Below, in pieces: positions 7,048 to 15,277 of a stretch of 33,142 bases of DNA. The notes below the pieces were generated by a model. The model had not been told where the DNA came from. It searched no databases and worked only from the letters and a program-made list of their open reading frames with translations. The stretch is from GCA-2705995 sp965661625 (GTDB taxonomy: Bacteria; Bacteroidota; Bacteroidia; Flavobacteriales_G; Salibacteraceae): NCBI GenBank assembly GCA_965661625.1, contig CBFIEM010000021.1, forward strand, positions 1-33,142, written 5' to 3'. Position 1 is the first letter of the stretch. Each line of letters starts with the position of its first letter. The position numbers were made by a program, and so were the translations under genes.

Positions 7048-7395
7048 ATGAAATTATTAATCGGAGTCATTATTTCAGTAGTAACGTTTTTGGGTTCTTA
7101 TTTAGGCTTTAGCATGCAGGAGCAAATGGAGAGTCCGTCTAGCACAAAACAAGTGGTTACACTTGAAGTGTTTGATCGCTTGGAGCCAATCCAGTATAAC
7201 ATTTATTACGTGTGTCCGAACGCAGGTCACATGCCGTTATTGCAAGGTATAGTTAATGAAAGTGGCGTGTTTAGAACACGATTAAAAGTTCCGTTGAATT
7301 GTGGTTTCGTTGTAATTGAGCGTACGCGCAAAGGCAATAAGCAGAAACACCTTTACGCAATTAGTAACGGAGAGTTGTCAATAGATCTTAGGTAA
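7048..7395 (+). CDS. Small exported protein of unknown function
   Basis: 115 residues from the ATG at 7048. An in-frame TTG at 7009 would overlap the promoter-like TTGGCAC and is rejected. The N-terminus (MKLLIGVIISVVTFLGSYLG) is a signal peptide or a single membrane anchor. The remainder alternates hydrophobic and polar residues like a small beta-sandwich (VVTLEVFDRL, FRTRLKVPLNCGFVVIERT, LYAISNGELSIDL) and has two Cys (in YVCPN and LNCGF) that could form a disulphide. I recognise no family. It stands alone between tRNA-Gln and a terminator, behind a sigma-54-like promoter, which suggests regulated, conditional expression. Confidence 0.75.
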   Translation: MKLLIGVIISVVTFLGSYLGFSMQEQMESPSSTKQVVTLEVFDRLEPIQYNIYYVCPNAGHMPLLQGIVNESGVFRTRLKVPLNCGFVVIERTRKGNKQKHLYAISNGELSIDLR

Positions 7396-7425
7396 GTTTT
7401 TTTTGGGTTAGGTTTATTTTGGTAG

Positions 7426-7462
7426 TTGGGGTTTGCCTTTTCAGGTAAGCCCCAACGTTTTT
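7426..7462 (+). terminator. Rho-independent terminator of the small exported protein gene
   Basis: TTGGGGTTTGCC (7426-7437), 6-nt loop, GGTAAGCCCCAA (7444-7455; two G-T pairs), then five Ts at 7458-7462. The T tract touches the stop codon of the convergent gene ending at 7461. Confidence 0.75.
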
Positions 7463-7814
7463 ATGGGGTGTAATGTGCTGAGTCTGGTGTAGTAGTAGAG
7501 CTGTCTGTTTCTGCTAATGCAGTGTCTGAAACTGGAATTGTTGGCAAAGGTAAATCTGGAGTGAGGCGCTGAATGGTTGGGTTCCCCAACAGCATGAAAC
7601 TCAGCACGCCAGCAGCAATAGCTCCGCTCATCCATCCAAAAGAAGGTGTGATGGGGATGAAGTGGGCTTTTTTTCGGGCTTGCTGTTTTTGTGCCTCCAA
7701 CAGCATGTTTAAACTTTGAGCCTCATTGAAAGTTCTGTTGCTGTTTAATTGACGTAGGTTTTCCTCAATCCATTTAGGAAGCTCCGAATCGGTTATTTCT
7801 TTAATTTTTTTCAT
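7461..7814 (-). CDS. Single-TM protein, candidate anti-sigma factor
   Basis: 117 residues, no family recognised. Residues 1-50 are a charged, helical cytoplasmic segment (TDSELPKWIEENLRQL, then LNMLLEAQKQQARKK). Residues 59-77 form one transmembrane helix (GWMSGAIAAGVLSFMLL). The remaining 40 residues are Pro/Thr/Ser-rich and would lie in the periplasm. The gene starts 3 nt after the stop of the ECF sigma factor gene, so they are surely co-transcribed. That position and topology are typical of membrane anti-sigma factors, but no zinc-binding ZAS motif (HxxxCxxC) is present. The role is inferred from context only. Confidence 0.72.
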   Translation of the reverse strand: MKKIKEITDSELPKWIEENLRQLNSNRTFNEAQSLNMLLEAQKQQARKKAHFIPITPSFGWMSGAIAAGVLSFMLLGNPTIQRLTPDLPLPTIPVSDTALAETDSSTTTPDSAHYTP

Positions 7815-7817
7815 GAG

Positions 7818-8375
7818 CTACTGGTTAAAATGTGCTAATTCTGATTTGATGTGTTGGGATGCGTAATGCAAGCGTGACTTTACTGTTCCTTTTGATATAT
7901 GGAGTTGCTCGCTGATTTCCGCAAGCGATAGTTGATCAAGGTGTCGTAGGCAGAACACTTCACGCTTCTCTAAGGGTAATTTGTTGAGGGCAATTTGCAA
8001 CGCCTTTTGAAATGCATTTAAATCTGTTTGGTCGCAGGGTGAGGGTTGTTGGCTAGCTTTACTGCAACCGTTGAGGTCTATTGCCTGAGTTTCACCACGA
8101 CGTATATCTTGCCTGCGGTATTCATTTTTGATCATATTTCTTGCTACTGTATAAATCCAGGTTTTAAAGAGTTTTTGTGTATCAATTGTGTAGGCTTTCT
8201 GAATTACTTTTAAGAAAAGCTCTTGGGTGAAGTCTGCAGCCTTTTCATTGTCCGCTCCAAGTTGCGCGTAGAAAAAACGATGCATAGGAGTTGCGTACCT
8301 GGAATGGAGTTCTGTCAAAGAGGCGGCATCGCCTTTCTGAACCATTTCAATCAGTTGTTCATCGCTACTGTTCAC
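7818..8375 (-). CDS. RNA polymerase sigma factor, ECF subfamily
   Basis: 185 residues. Region 2 is at about 20-90 (LHSRYATPMHRFFYAQ, AADFTQELFLKVIQ, KTWIYTVARNMIKNEYRRQ), with the -10 recognition helix around the last segment. Region 4 is at about 125-178 (ALNKLPLEKREVFCLRHLDQLSLAEISEQLHISKGTVKSRLHYA), a complete helix-turn-helix for the -35 element. There is no region 1 or 3, as expected for ECF factors. The start is a GTG at 8373-8375, overlapping the 3' end of the preceding gene by 11 nt, which suggests translational coupling. It should direct RNA polymerase to a stress or envelope regulon and may regulate its own operon. The signal is unknown. Confidence 0.93.
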   Translation of the reverse strand: MNSSDEQLIEMVQKGDAASLTELHSRYATPMHRFFYAQLGADNEKAADFTQELFLKVIQKAYTIDTQKLFKTWIYTVARNMIKNEYRRQDIRRGETQAIDLNGCSKASQQPSPCDQTDLNAFQKALQIALNKLPLEKREVFCLRHLDQLSLAEISEQLHISKGTVKSRLHYASQHIKSELAHFNQ

Positions 8376-8595
8376 GTAGATTTATTTTCTGAAATGGTTT
8401 AGCAAAAATGCCGTAACCAGTAATGGTGTAGCCTATTATAAGTGTAGCTGGAGCCACGTTCATCCGCATAAAGCTCATGATGTCAGCATCCCAAAAATTC
8501 GGGGTGTGATTTCCGCTTCCAGCAAGCATCCAAAACCCGAGCATCACGGTTAAAGTTCCTAAGCCGATTAGTATGTAATTGGTTTTATTGAGCAT
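8365..8595 (-). CDS. DUF3098-like small membrane protein
   Basis: 76 residues with two TM helices: about 7-26 (YILIGLGTLTVMLGFWMLAG) and about 47-66 (VAPATLIIGYTITGYGIFA). The loop between them (GNHTPNFWDADIMSFMRMNVAP) matches the spacing and the 'F/S-xxR-xxVAP' feature of DUF3098, a short Bacteroidota membrane family. Those proteins are often near ftsX, but here the gene heads the ECF sigma operon and overlaps it by 11 nt. Function is unknown. The family match is from memory and moderate. Confidence 0.72.
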   Translation of the reverse strand: MLNKTNYILIGLGTLTVMLGFWMLAGSGNHTPNFWDADIMSFMRMNVAPATLIIGYTITGYGIFAKPFQKINLREQ

Positions 8596-8732
8596 TGTTT
8601 GTGATAGAATAAACGCAACTCAAAGAAAGGTTCATTTGATTGTAAACTTTCATGTCCAGTGTTAAAGAACGTTAACCAGTGAAGTGTGAATAAGTATTCC
8701 AGATTACGGACTAACCCCTAAACTCAACGTGT

Positions 8733-8740
8733 TAGTTTTG
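8733..8740 (+). promoter_or_regulatory. -7 box for the MORN-repeat gene
   Basis: TAGTTTTG fits TAnnTTTG and would start RNA about 13 nt before the ATG at 8759. I see no good -33 TTG at the usual distance, so support is partial. Confidence 0.4.
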
Positions 8741-8758
8741 GATGTTCAACCGTTTATT

Positions 8759-10324
8759 ATGAGGTATTTTATTTTTTTCCTTTTCCTTTTGGCGAGCTCA
8801 GCAACAATTGCTCAGGTTAAAGAGCATTATGTCGACTATTATGACCAAGATCAAACGAAGAAGCGGAGCGAGGGTGATTTCTTTTATGGGAGAGAAGATG
8901 GTAACTGGAAGTATTGGTATGCTTCTGGTGTGCTCAAAGAGGATGTGACTTTTGTTGAAGGTCAGCTAAATGGGGTGGCTACCTATTATTATGAAAACGG
9001 AAGAAAAGAGCAAGAAGGGTATTTCTACTATGGGTTTCAAGACTCCATTTACAGTGAATGGCATCCAAACGGTAAAGTGCGTGTTTCGGGTCAGTTCGAT
9101 CGCGATTTAAAGGTTGGTGTGTGGAAGTATTTCAATGATGAAGGGCAGCTTACAGATGAGCTTATTCATAAGAACGGATTGCGCAAAGTGATTTTTCAGC
9201 GCAATGCTGATGACGAGGTGATCGTGAAAAATGGGCAAGGTGTAGCGGAATTGTTTTTCCCAGATGGAGTGCTTAAAGAACGGACGGAAGTTAAAAACGG
9301 GTATTTGGAAGGTGCAGCTACAAGGTATTATGGCTCGGGTGAGGTGTTTGCGAAAGGTCAATATTTAGCAGGTTTTGCAGATGGCCCTTGGGAGTATTAT
9401 TACAAAAACGGCAACATAAAAAAGAAGCAACATGTGCGTGACTCACTCTTGGTCGGAGACTTTAAGCAATACTTTGACAATGGTCAGCTCGAAATAAGTG
9501 GGCAATATGATCAAGGAAAGAAAACAGGGAATTGGAACTGGTTTGTAGAAACTGGTCAACTCAGTATAGATGGTCATTTTGTAGAAGATAACCAGGATGG
9601 AATGTGGACCTACTATTTTGATGAAGGTGGGGTTGATGCTAAGGGTGCATACGGCGCAGGATTAAGAGAAGGGGAATGGATGTTTTATTATAAGTCTGGG
9701 GCTCCTATGCGAAAAGGAGTCTACCTAGCGGATCGTGAGCAAGGGGTTTGGACAACTTGGTGGGAAACAGGTAATAAGTTGTCCGAAGGTAGGTTTGAGG
9801 CAGGCGTAATGCAAGGGGATTGGAAGGCTTGGTATGAAAGCGGCCAGCTTAAAGATCGTGGAGCTTATGTCGGTGGTAAAATGAATGGATTCTGGGAGGG
9901 GTGGCATTCAAATGGTAAGAAAAACTATGAGGGAAACCTCAAAGGGGAGTTGAAAGAGGGTGAGTGGAAGTTTTGGTATTCTACGGGAAAGTTGCGTGAA
10001 GAAGGCGAATATAAGGATGGGCTTATGGATGGCGATTGGGTATTTTACTTTCCAGCAGGCAATAAGGATTCCGAAGGTGCTTATGAAGCAGGAAGGCAAA
10101 AGGGTAAATGGTCATATTACTACCCGTCTGGACAGTTACAGAGGGAGCAAGAATTTAAGGATGGCAGAGCGCATGGTTCATGTAAAATTTGGTACCAAGG
10201 AAGGCAGCTCATGACAGATGCGAATTATAAGAACGGAAGGCCTGATGGAAAATGGATTCAATACAGCAAAAGGGGTAAAGTTGTCGCCGAAATGCAGTAC
10301 AACAATGGTGAGCGCGTTGAGTAA
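8759..10324 (+). CDS. Secreted MORN_2 (YwqK-like) repeat protein
   Basis: 521 residues from the ATG at 8759. A GTG ten codons upstream is in frame but overlaps a promoter-like box and would precede the signal peptide with an odd extension. The signal peptide is MRYFIFFLFLLASSATIAQ. Nearly all the rest is a run of about 19 units of 22-24 residues with the pattern GxWxxYYxxGxLxxxGxYxxGxxxG. Examples are GNWKYWYASG, GVATYYYENG, GPWEYYYKNG, GEWMFYYKSG, GDWKAWYESG and GKWSYYYPSG. One unit around residue 130 is degenerate. This is the MORN_2 repeat seen in YwqK, annotated elsewhere as a toxin-antitoxin antitoxin; here it is exported and has no toxin neighbour. A beta-solenoid-like binding or structural surface is likely; no enzyme domain is seen. 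Confidence 0.9.
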   Translation: MRYFIFFLFLLASSATIAQVKEHYVDYYDQDQTKKRSEGDFFYGREDGNWKYWYASGVLKEDVTFVEGQLNGVATYYYENGRKEQEGYFYYGFQDSIYSEWHPNGKVRVSGQFDRDLKVGVWKYFNDEGQLTDELIHKNGLRKVIFQRNADDEVIVKNGQGVAELFFPDGVLKERTEVKNGYLEGAATRYYGSGEVFAKGQYLAGFADGPWEYYYKNGNIKKKQHVRDSLLVGDFKQYFDNGQLEISGQYDQGKKTGNWNWFVETGQLSIDGHFVEDNQDGMWTYYFDEGGVDAKGAYGAGLREGEWMFYYKSGAPMRKGVYLADREQGVWTTWWETGNKLSEGRFEAGVMQGDWKAWYESGQLKDRGAYVGGKMNGFWEGWHSNGKKNYEGNLKGELKEGEWKFWYSTGKLREEGEYKDGLMDGDWVFYFPAGNKDSEGAYEAGRQKGKWSYYYPSGQLQREQEFKDGRAHGSCKIWYQGRQLMTDANYKNGRPDGKWIQYSKRGKVVAEMQYNNGERVE

Positions 10325-10357
10325 AACCATATCCTAGTGATTTTGAATAAAATAATA

Positions 10358-10365
10358 TACATTTG
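10358..10365 (+). promoter_or_regulatory. -7 box for the rimP-nusA-infB operon
   Basis: TACATTTG fits TAnnTTTG. The predicted RNA start near 10371 lies upstream of the hairpin at 10382-10410, which would therefore be in the leader of the rimP mRNA. A -33 element at proper spacing is not obvious. Confidence 0.5.
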
Positions 10366-10381
10366 CACCGTCAAGGTTGGG

Positions 10382-10410
10382 AAAAAAGAGGGGCGAAACC
10401 CCTCTTTTTT
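10382..10410 (+). terminator. Terminator hairpin between the MORN gene and rimP, possible leader attenuator
   Basis: AAAAAAGAGGGG, loop CGAAA, CCCCTCTTTTTT: a perfect 12-bp inverted repeat with a GC core of 5-7 bp and a U-tract. It ends 11 bases before the rimP ATG and lies after the TACATTTG box at 10358. It can end transcription of the MORN gene and may also control read-through into rimP-nusA-infB. Confidence 0.85.
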
Positions 10411-10421
10411 CGTGTTAGGCT

Positions 10422-10892
10422 ATGCAGATAACAAAGGAAAAGATAGTAGAGCTCGTTGATGAGGTATGTGAAGGCACAGATATGTTTCCTATCCACATAG
10501 CAATCAATGATGGTTTTAAAATCATGGTTGAAATGGATGCTGATGAGGGTTTGTCGATAGAGAAGATTGTCAAAGTTTCTAGGCACATTGAGCATACATT
10601 TGATCGTGATGAGTTTGATTTTGAGTTAAGCGTAACCTCCCCTGGAGTTGACAAGCCTCTCCGAAATCCTCGTCAGTTCAAGAAGAATGAAGGTCGGGAA
10701 TTGAGGGTGGTAGGATCAGATGATCGCGTCACAAAAGGGGTGTTGGCCCAGTCGGATGACAATGGGTTTTTAATAAATTGGAAAGAAAAAGAACGTTTGG
10801 AAGGCCGAAAGAAAAAAGTTTGGGTCGACCGAGAAGAGCAGTTTAACTATAGTGATGTAAAAGAAGCCAAAGTGCTTGTTTCGTTTAAATAA
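10422..10892 (+). CDS. rimP: Ribosome maturation factor RimP
   Basis: 156 residues, normal for the family. The N-terminal alpha/beta domain holds the signature ELSVTSPGVDKPLRNPRQF (about 69-87, SPG at 73-75). The C-terminal part is the SH3-like barrel (GRELRVVG, TKGVLAQSDDNGFLINW, FNYSDVKEAKVLVSF). RimP assists late 30S subunit maturation in the cytoplasm. It is the first gene of the conserved rimP-nusA-infB operon, with nusA starting 7 nt after its stop. The hairpin 11 bases upstream may regulate the whole operon. Confidence 0.96.
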   Translation: MQITKEKIVELVDEVCEGTDMFPIHIAINDGFKIMVEMDADEGLSIEKIVKVSRHIEHTFDRDEFDFELSVTSPGVDKPLRNPRQFKKNEGRELRVVGSDDRVTKGVLAQSDDNGFLINWKEKERLEGRKKKVWVDREEQFNYSDVKEAKVLVSFK

Positions 10893-10899
10893 GAAGAAC

Positions 10900-12135
10900 A
10901 TGAATACCGTTGAATTAATTGAATCATTTGCAGAGTTCAAGGACTTTAAGAACATCGATCGTGTAACGATGATGAGCATCTTGGAAGATGTGTTTCGCAA
11001 TACGGTAGCAAAGAAGTACGGTTCTGATGAAAACTTCGACGTGATTATCAACCCAGATAAAGGGGATATTGAAATCTGGCGTAACCGTATTGTTGTTGCA
11101 GATGGAGCTGTGGAAGATGAGAATGAAGAAATCGCCTATTCCGATGCCATTAGAATTGAGCCTGATTTTGAAATTGGGGAAGATGTGTCAGAAGAACTGA
11201 AATTAGAGGATTTTGGTCGTCGAGCGATACTAGCGCTTCGCCAAAATTTGGTTTCTAAAATTCACGAACTAGAGAAAGATAGCTTGTACAAAGTCTACAA
11301 AGACCGCGTAGGAGACATCATCACCGGAGAGGTATACCAAATCTGGAAAAAAGAAATATTGATCTTGGATGATGAAGGGAATGAGTTACTTCTTCCGAAG
11401 TCAGAACAGATTCCAAGCGACTACTTTAAAAAGGGAGATGCTGTTCGTGCAGTGGTTAAAAAAGTGGACATGAAGAATAATACGCCAGTTATTATTCTTT
11501 CTCGTACTTCTCCAGTTTTCTTAGAGCGTTTGTTTGAACTTGAAGTTCCCGAGATTTTCGATGGATTGATTACCATTAAGAAAATTGTACGTGAGCCGGG
11601 TGAGCGGGCAAAAGTGGCTGTAGAGAGCTACGATGACCGTATTGATCCTGTAGGAGCTTGTGTTGGAATGAAGGGTTCCCGCATTCATGGAATTGTTCGT
11701 GAATTGCGTAACGAGAATATTGATGTAATTAACTTTACACACAATATTAACCTTTACATCACGCGTGCTTTGAGCCCAGCCAAGATTTCATCGATTAAAA
11801 TCAATGATGAGTCTGGGCATGCAGATGTATTTTTGAAAGCAGATCAAGTGTCACTAGCAATTGGTAAAGGGGGGCATAACATTAAGTTGGCAAGTCGCCT
11901 TGTTGATTATGAAATTGACGTTTACCGAGAGAATGCAGATGAAGTTGAAGATGTCGACCTCGAAGAATTTGCAGATGAAATTGAACACTGGATTATTGAT
12001 GAATTGAAAACAGTAGGTTGCGATACAGCTCGCAGTGTGCTCGAATTATCGCGTGAAGATTTGATTAACCGTTCAGACCTTGAGGAAGAAACGGTTGATG
12101 AAATTCTTGAAATCTTGAAAAAAGAATTCGAATAG
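10900..12135 (+). CDS. nusA: Transcription termination/antitermination factor NusA
   Basis: 411 residues from the ATG at 10900 (preceded by AAGAAG). An upstream in-frame ATG at 10876 overlaps rimP and is unlikely. Domains: N-terminal RNAP-binding domain about 1-130 (MSILEDVFRNTVAKKYG, SLYKVYKDRVGDIITGEV), S1 about 136-202, KH1 about 228-290 with VGMKGSRI at 255-262, and KH2 about 295-345 with IGKGGHNIKLASRL. The tail at about 355-407 holds one helix-hairpin-helix-like unit (VGCDTARSVLELSREDLI), shorter than the two acidic repeats of E. coli NusA. It binds the RNA polymerase flap and nascent RNA and modulates pausing, termination and antitermination. It may act on the leader hairpin of its own operon (inference). 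Confidence 0.97.
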   Translation: MNTVELIESFAEFKDFKNIDRVTMMSILEDVFRNTVAKKYGSDENFDVIINPDKGDIEIWRNRIVVADGAVEDENEEIAYSDAIRIEPDFEIGEDVSEELKLEDFGRRAILALRQNLVSKIHELEKDSLYKVYKDRVGDIITGEVYQIWKKEILILDDEGNELLLPKSEQIPSDYFKKGDAVRAVVKKVDMKNNTPVIILSRTSPVFLERLFELEVPEIFDGLITIKKIVREPGERAKVAVESYDDRIDPVGACVGMKGSRIHGIVRELRNENIDVINFTHNINLYITRALSPAKISSIKINDESGHADVFLKADQVSLAIGKGGHNIKLASRLVDYEIDVYRENADEVEDVDLEEFADEIEHWIIDELKTVGCDTARSVLELSREDLINRSDLEEETVDEILEILKKEFE

Positions 12136-12204
12136 ATCGGATAATTGGATATCCCACTACATAAATCTACCTTAGTAACCTCGGCAAAAAATTAATAGGA
12201 ATAT

Positions 12205-15200
12205 ATGTCTGAAGCGCCATTGACAACGAGATTAAGTAAAGTTGCTAAAGAGCTAAACGTTGGTATCGGTACCATCGCTGAGTTTTTGGATGCGAACGGC
12301 TATGACATTGAAGTTAAGCCAAACACCAAGATTAATCAGGATGTTTACGAAGTGCTGCAACAAGCTTTTCAGCAGGAGAAAGAAGCGAAGGAAGAATCTC
12401 GGCAGCTAAAGAATAACAAAGTGGTCCGTGAAACCATTTCCATAGACGATGTGGATAAGGGTGGAATCAAGGACGGAGAAGAACCTGATGAGATTTTCAT
12501 TAAGAACATGGGTTCATCTTCAGAGCAAGAAGCAGTAGAAGCTCCTAAACCGGAAGAGGTTAAAGAAGCTCCTAAAGTTGAAAAGCCAATAGTTAAAAAG
12601 GAGGAAGAGCCTGAAGCTGTTGTTGAGGAAGAGGCTGCAGAAGCAGATAACGAGCCAGAACAGAAGGTTGAGCAGAAGGAAGCTGAAGTGAAGGAGGAAG
12701 CGCCAAAAGCGGAGGTTGAGGAAGCGCCTGAAGAAGTTGAAGAGACTGTTTCTAAAGATCCTGTGGTAGAACCAACAGATAACGAAGCGGGAGAGTCGGG
12801 AGATGGTCCGCGAGTAGTTGGTAAAATTGATCTGGACAGCATGAATTTGAAAACGCGTCCGGGCAAAAAGAAAGAAGAAGAAAAGAAAGCGCGCAAAGCT
12901 AAGGCTGCTAAAGAGGAAGAAGAAAAAACTGCTGCTGCAAAAGTTAGTGCTCAAGAAGAGCAAGCCAAGCAAACGGAAAAGAAAGCAGAAGAGGTAAAAG
13001 ATATTCCTGCTGAACCGCAAGCAAGTGAGCAGGAAGAAAAACCAAAAGAGGATGAGGTTGTAAAAGCCAAAGCGCAAAAGCTGAATGGTCCAACCATCGT
13101 TGGTAAAATTGATTTGCCAGCAAACGGCGGACGGAAAAAGAAGCCGAAACCGGTTGCTTCTTCAGATCAATCTAAAGAAACAGAAAATCCGCGCAAGAAA
13201 AAGCGTAAACGTATAAGTCGTCCTACTCCAGGAGGAGCTCAACAACCGAGAGATCACAAAGGCAAACCAACAAGAGGAGGTAAGCGTGGTCCAGATGTCA
13301 AGAAAGAGGTTACTGAAGAGGATATTCAAAAAGAGATAAAAGAAACACTAGCACGTTTAAGTGGTGGTGGGAAGTCTAAATCTTCTAAAATGCGTCGTGA
13401 AAAGCGTCAAGCTTTTGCACAACAAAAGGAAGAAGAGCTGGCAAAGCAAGAAGCCGAACAACAGGTGCTGAAAGTAACAGAATTTGTTACTGCTCAAGAA
13501 TTGGCAAGCATGATGGGTGTTCAGGTAACCGAAGTTATTTCGGCTTGTATGACACTTGGGATGATGGTCTCTATCAATCAACGATTAGATGCAGAAACAT
13601 TGTCAATTGTTGCTGAAGAATTCGGTTTTCAAGTGGAATTTGTTGATGCCGACATCGAAGAGCAGCAAGAAGAAGAGATTGTTGAGGATGAAACTAAATT
13701 AGTTCCACGTCCACCAATTGTCACTGTAATGGGGCACGTTGATCATGGTAAAACTTCACTTTTGGATCATATTCGTAAGGAGAATGTTATTGCAGGTGAA
13801 GCAGGTGGAATTACACAACACATTGGGGCTTACAATGTCAAGCTCGATGAAGAGAAAACGATAACGTTCTTGGATACACCGGGTCACGAGGCCTTTACGG
13901 CAATGCGTGCACGTGGTGCTCAAGTCACTGATTTGGCCATTATTGTAATTGCCGCTGATGATAGCGTGATGCCTCAAACACGAGAAGCAATCAATCACGC
14001 ACAAGCAGCTGGGGTTACTATGATATTTGCCTTTAATAAAATTGACAAGCCAGGAGCCAATGCTGATCGAATTCGTGAGGAGTTAGCGGGGATGGATATT
14101 CTTGTTGAAGATTGGGGAGGGAAGTTTCAAGCCCAAGAAATTTCAGCAAAAAATGGAACAGGTATCGACGAGCTGCTTGAGAAAGTATTGCTCGAGTCTG
14201 AGTTACTTGAGCTCGCTGCCAATCCTGATAGAAATGCAATAGGTACTGTTATTGAAGCCTCGCTAGATAAAGGACGGGGTTATGTAACAAATTTACTTGT
14301 TCAAACTGGTACTTTGCGTGTAGGTGATGTATTGCTTGCAGGTGCGCACGCTGGTCGTGTCAAAGCCATGTTTAATGAACGTGGTCAGGCCGTTGAAGAA
14401 GCGGGTCCGGCAATTCCAGTTTCAATACTAGGATTTAACGGCGCTCCGAATGCCGGAGATAAGTTCAAGGTGTTTGAGGATGAGCGTGAGGCTCGTCAAA
14501 TAGCTAACAAACGCGAACAGTTAATACGTGAGCAAGGAGTTAGAACACAACAACACATTACACTGGATGAAATTGGTCGTCGTTTAGCACTAGGTGACTT
14601 CCAAGAGCTCAACCTAATTGTAAAAGGTGATGTGGATGGTTCGGTTGAGGCGTTGTCAGACTCCTTATTGAAGTTGTCTACGGAAAACATTCAGGTTAAT
14701 GTAATTCATAAGTCTGTTGGTCAAATTACCGAATCTGATGTGCTGTTAGCTTCTGCATCTGATGCAATTGTAGTAGGGTTCCAGGTGAGGCCTTCTGCCG
14801 GTGCACGTAAGCTTGCAGAATCTGAGGAAATTCAGATTAAGCTGTACTCAATAATTTATACAGCAATTGAAGAAATCAAAGATGCAATGCAAGGAATGCT
14901 CAAGCCGAAGTTTGAGGAACGTGTTGTTTGCAATATTGAAGTTCGTGAGACATTTAAAATTTCCAAAGTTGGTACGATAGCAGGATGCTATGTTACTGAA
15001 GGAAAAGTAAATCGAAATACAAGTGTTCGTTTAATTCGTGATGGTGTAGTTAAATATACCGGTGAACTAGGGTCACTCAAGCGATTTAAGGATGATGTGA
15101 AAGAAGTTGCTTCAGGATATGAATGTGGTCTGAACATTACCAATTACAACGACATCAAAGTAGGTGATATTATTGAAGGCTTTGAGGAAGTTGAGATTGA

Positions 15201-15213
15201 GCAAACACTGTAA
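12205..15213 (+). CDS. infB: Translation initiation factor IF-2
   Basis: 1002 residues. The N-terminus (TTRLSKVAKELNVGIGTIAEFLDANGYDI) is an IF2_N-like helical domain. Residues about 60-430 are low-complexity, rich in Glu, Lys and Ala, with two related GPxxVGKIDL motifs (VVGKIDLDSMN and IVGKIDLPANG). A second IF2_N domain follows at about 425-480. The GTPase domain has G1 GHVDHGKT at 510-517, G3 DTPGHE at 557-562 and G4 NKID at 611-614. Domains II-IV follow, with a typical C-terminus (FEERVVCNIEVRETFKISKVGTIAGCYV). It places initiator tRNA on the 30S subunit. It lies 69 nt after nusA in the same operon; a strong terminator follows. Confidence 0.97.
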   Translation: MSEAPLTTRLSKVAKELNVGIGTIAEFLDANGYDIEVKPNTKINQDVYEVLQQAFQQEKEAKEESRQLKNNKVVRETISIDDVDKGGIKDGEEPDEIFIKNMGSSSEQEAVEAPKPEEVKEAPKVEKPIVKKEEEPEAVVEEEAAEADNEPEQKVEQKEAEVKEEAPKAEVEEAPEEVEETVSKDPVVEPTDNEAGESGDGPRVVGKIDLDSMNLKTRPGKKKEEEKKARKAKAAKEEEEKTAAAKVSAQEEQAKQTEKKAEEVKDIPAEPQASEQEEKPKEDEVVKAKAQKLNGPTIVGKIDLPANGGRKKKPKPVASSDQSKETENPRKKKRKRISRPTPGGAQQPRDHKGKPTRGGKRGPDVKKEVTEEDIQKEIKETLARLSGGGKSKSSKMRREKRQAFAQQKEEELAKQEAEQQVLKVTEFVTAQELASMMGVQVTEVISACMTLGMMVSINQRLDAETLSIVAEEFGFQVEFVDADIEEQQEEEIVEDETKLVPRPPIVTVMGHVDHGKTSLLDHIRKENVIAGEAGGITQHIGAYNVKLDEEKTITFLDTPGHEAFTAMRARGAQVTDLAIIVIAADDSVMPQTREAINHAQAAGVTMIFAFNKIDKPGANADRIREELAGMDILVEDWGGKFQAQEISAKNGTGIDELLEKVLLESELLELAANPDRNAIGTVIEASLDKGRGYVTNLLVQTGTLRVGDVLLAGAHAGRVKAMFNERGQAVEEAGPAIPVSILGFNGAPNAGDKFKVFEDEREARQIANKREQLIREQGVRTQQHITLDEIGRRLALGDFQELNLIVKGDVDGSVEALSDSLLKLSTENIQVNVIHKSVGQITESDVLLASASDAIVVGFQVRPSAGARKLAESEEIQIKLYSIIYTAIEEIKDAMQGMLKPKFEERVVCNIEVRETFKISKVGTIAGCYVTEGKVNRNTSVRLIRDGVVKYTGELGSLKRFKDDVKEVASGYECGLNITNYNDIKVGDIIEGFEEVEIEQTL

Positions 15214-15235
15214 TGAAATAACAGTTAATAGGAAC

Positions 15236-15264
15236 AAAAAAGGCGCTCATTGAGCGCCTTTTTT
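15236..15264. terminator. Bidirectional terminator between infB and the SPOR gene
   Basis: Six As, GGCGCTC, ATT, GAGCGCC, six Ts: a perfect palindromic hairpin with a U-tract in either direction. It serves infB on the plus strand and the convergent gene ending at 15278 on the minus strand. Confidence 0.95.
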
Positions 15265-15277
15265 GTTGGATAATGGT

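Noticed and set aside
8759..10324. YwqK-type antitoxin of a toxin-antitoxin pair.
   Set aside because: The protein has a signal peptide and about 19 repeats, and no toxin-like neighbour is present.
12369..13077. Long minus-strand ORFs opposite the infB N-terminus (175 and 185 aa).
   Set aside because: They are Ser- or Phe/Leu-rich shadows produced by the Glu/Lys-rich low-complexity codons of infB; no family features and no promoter.
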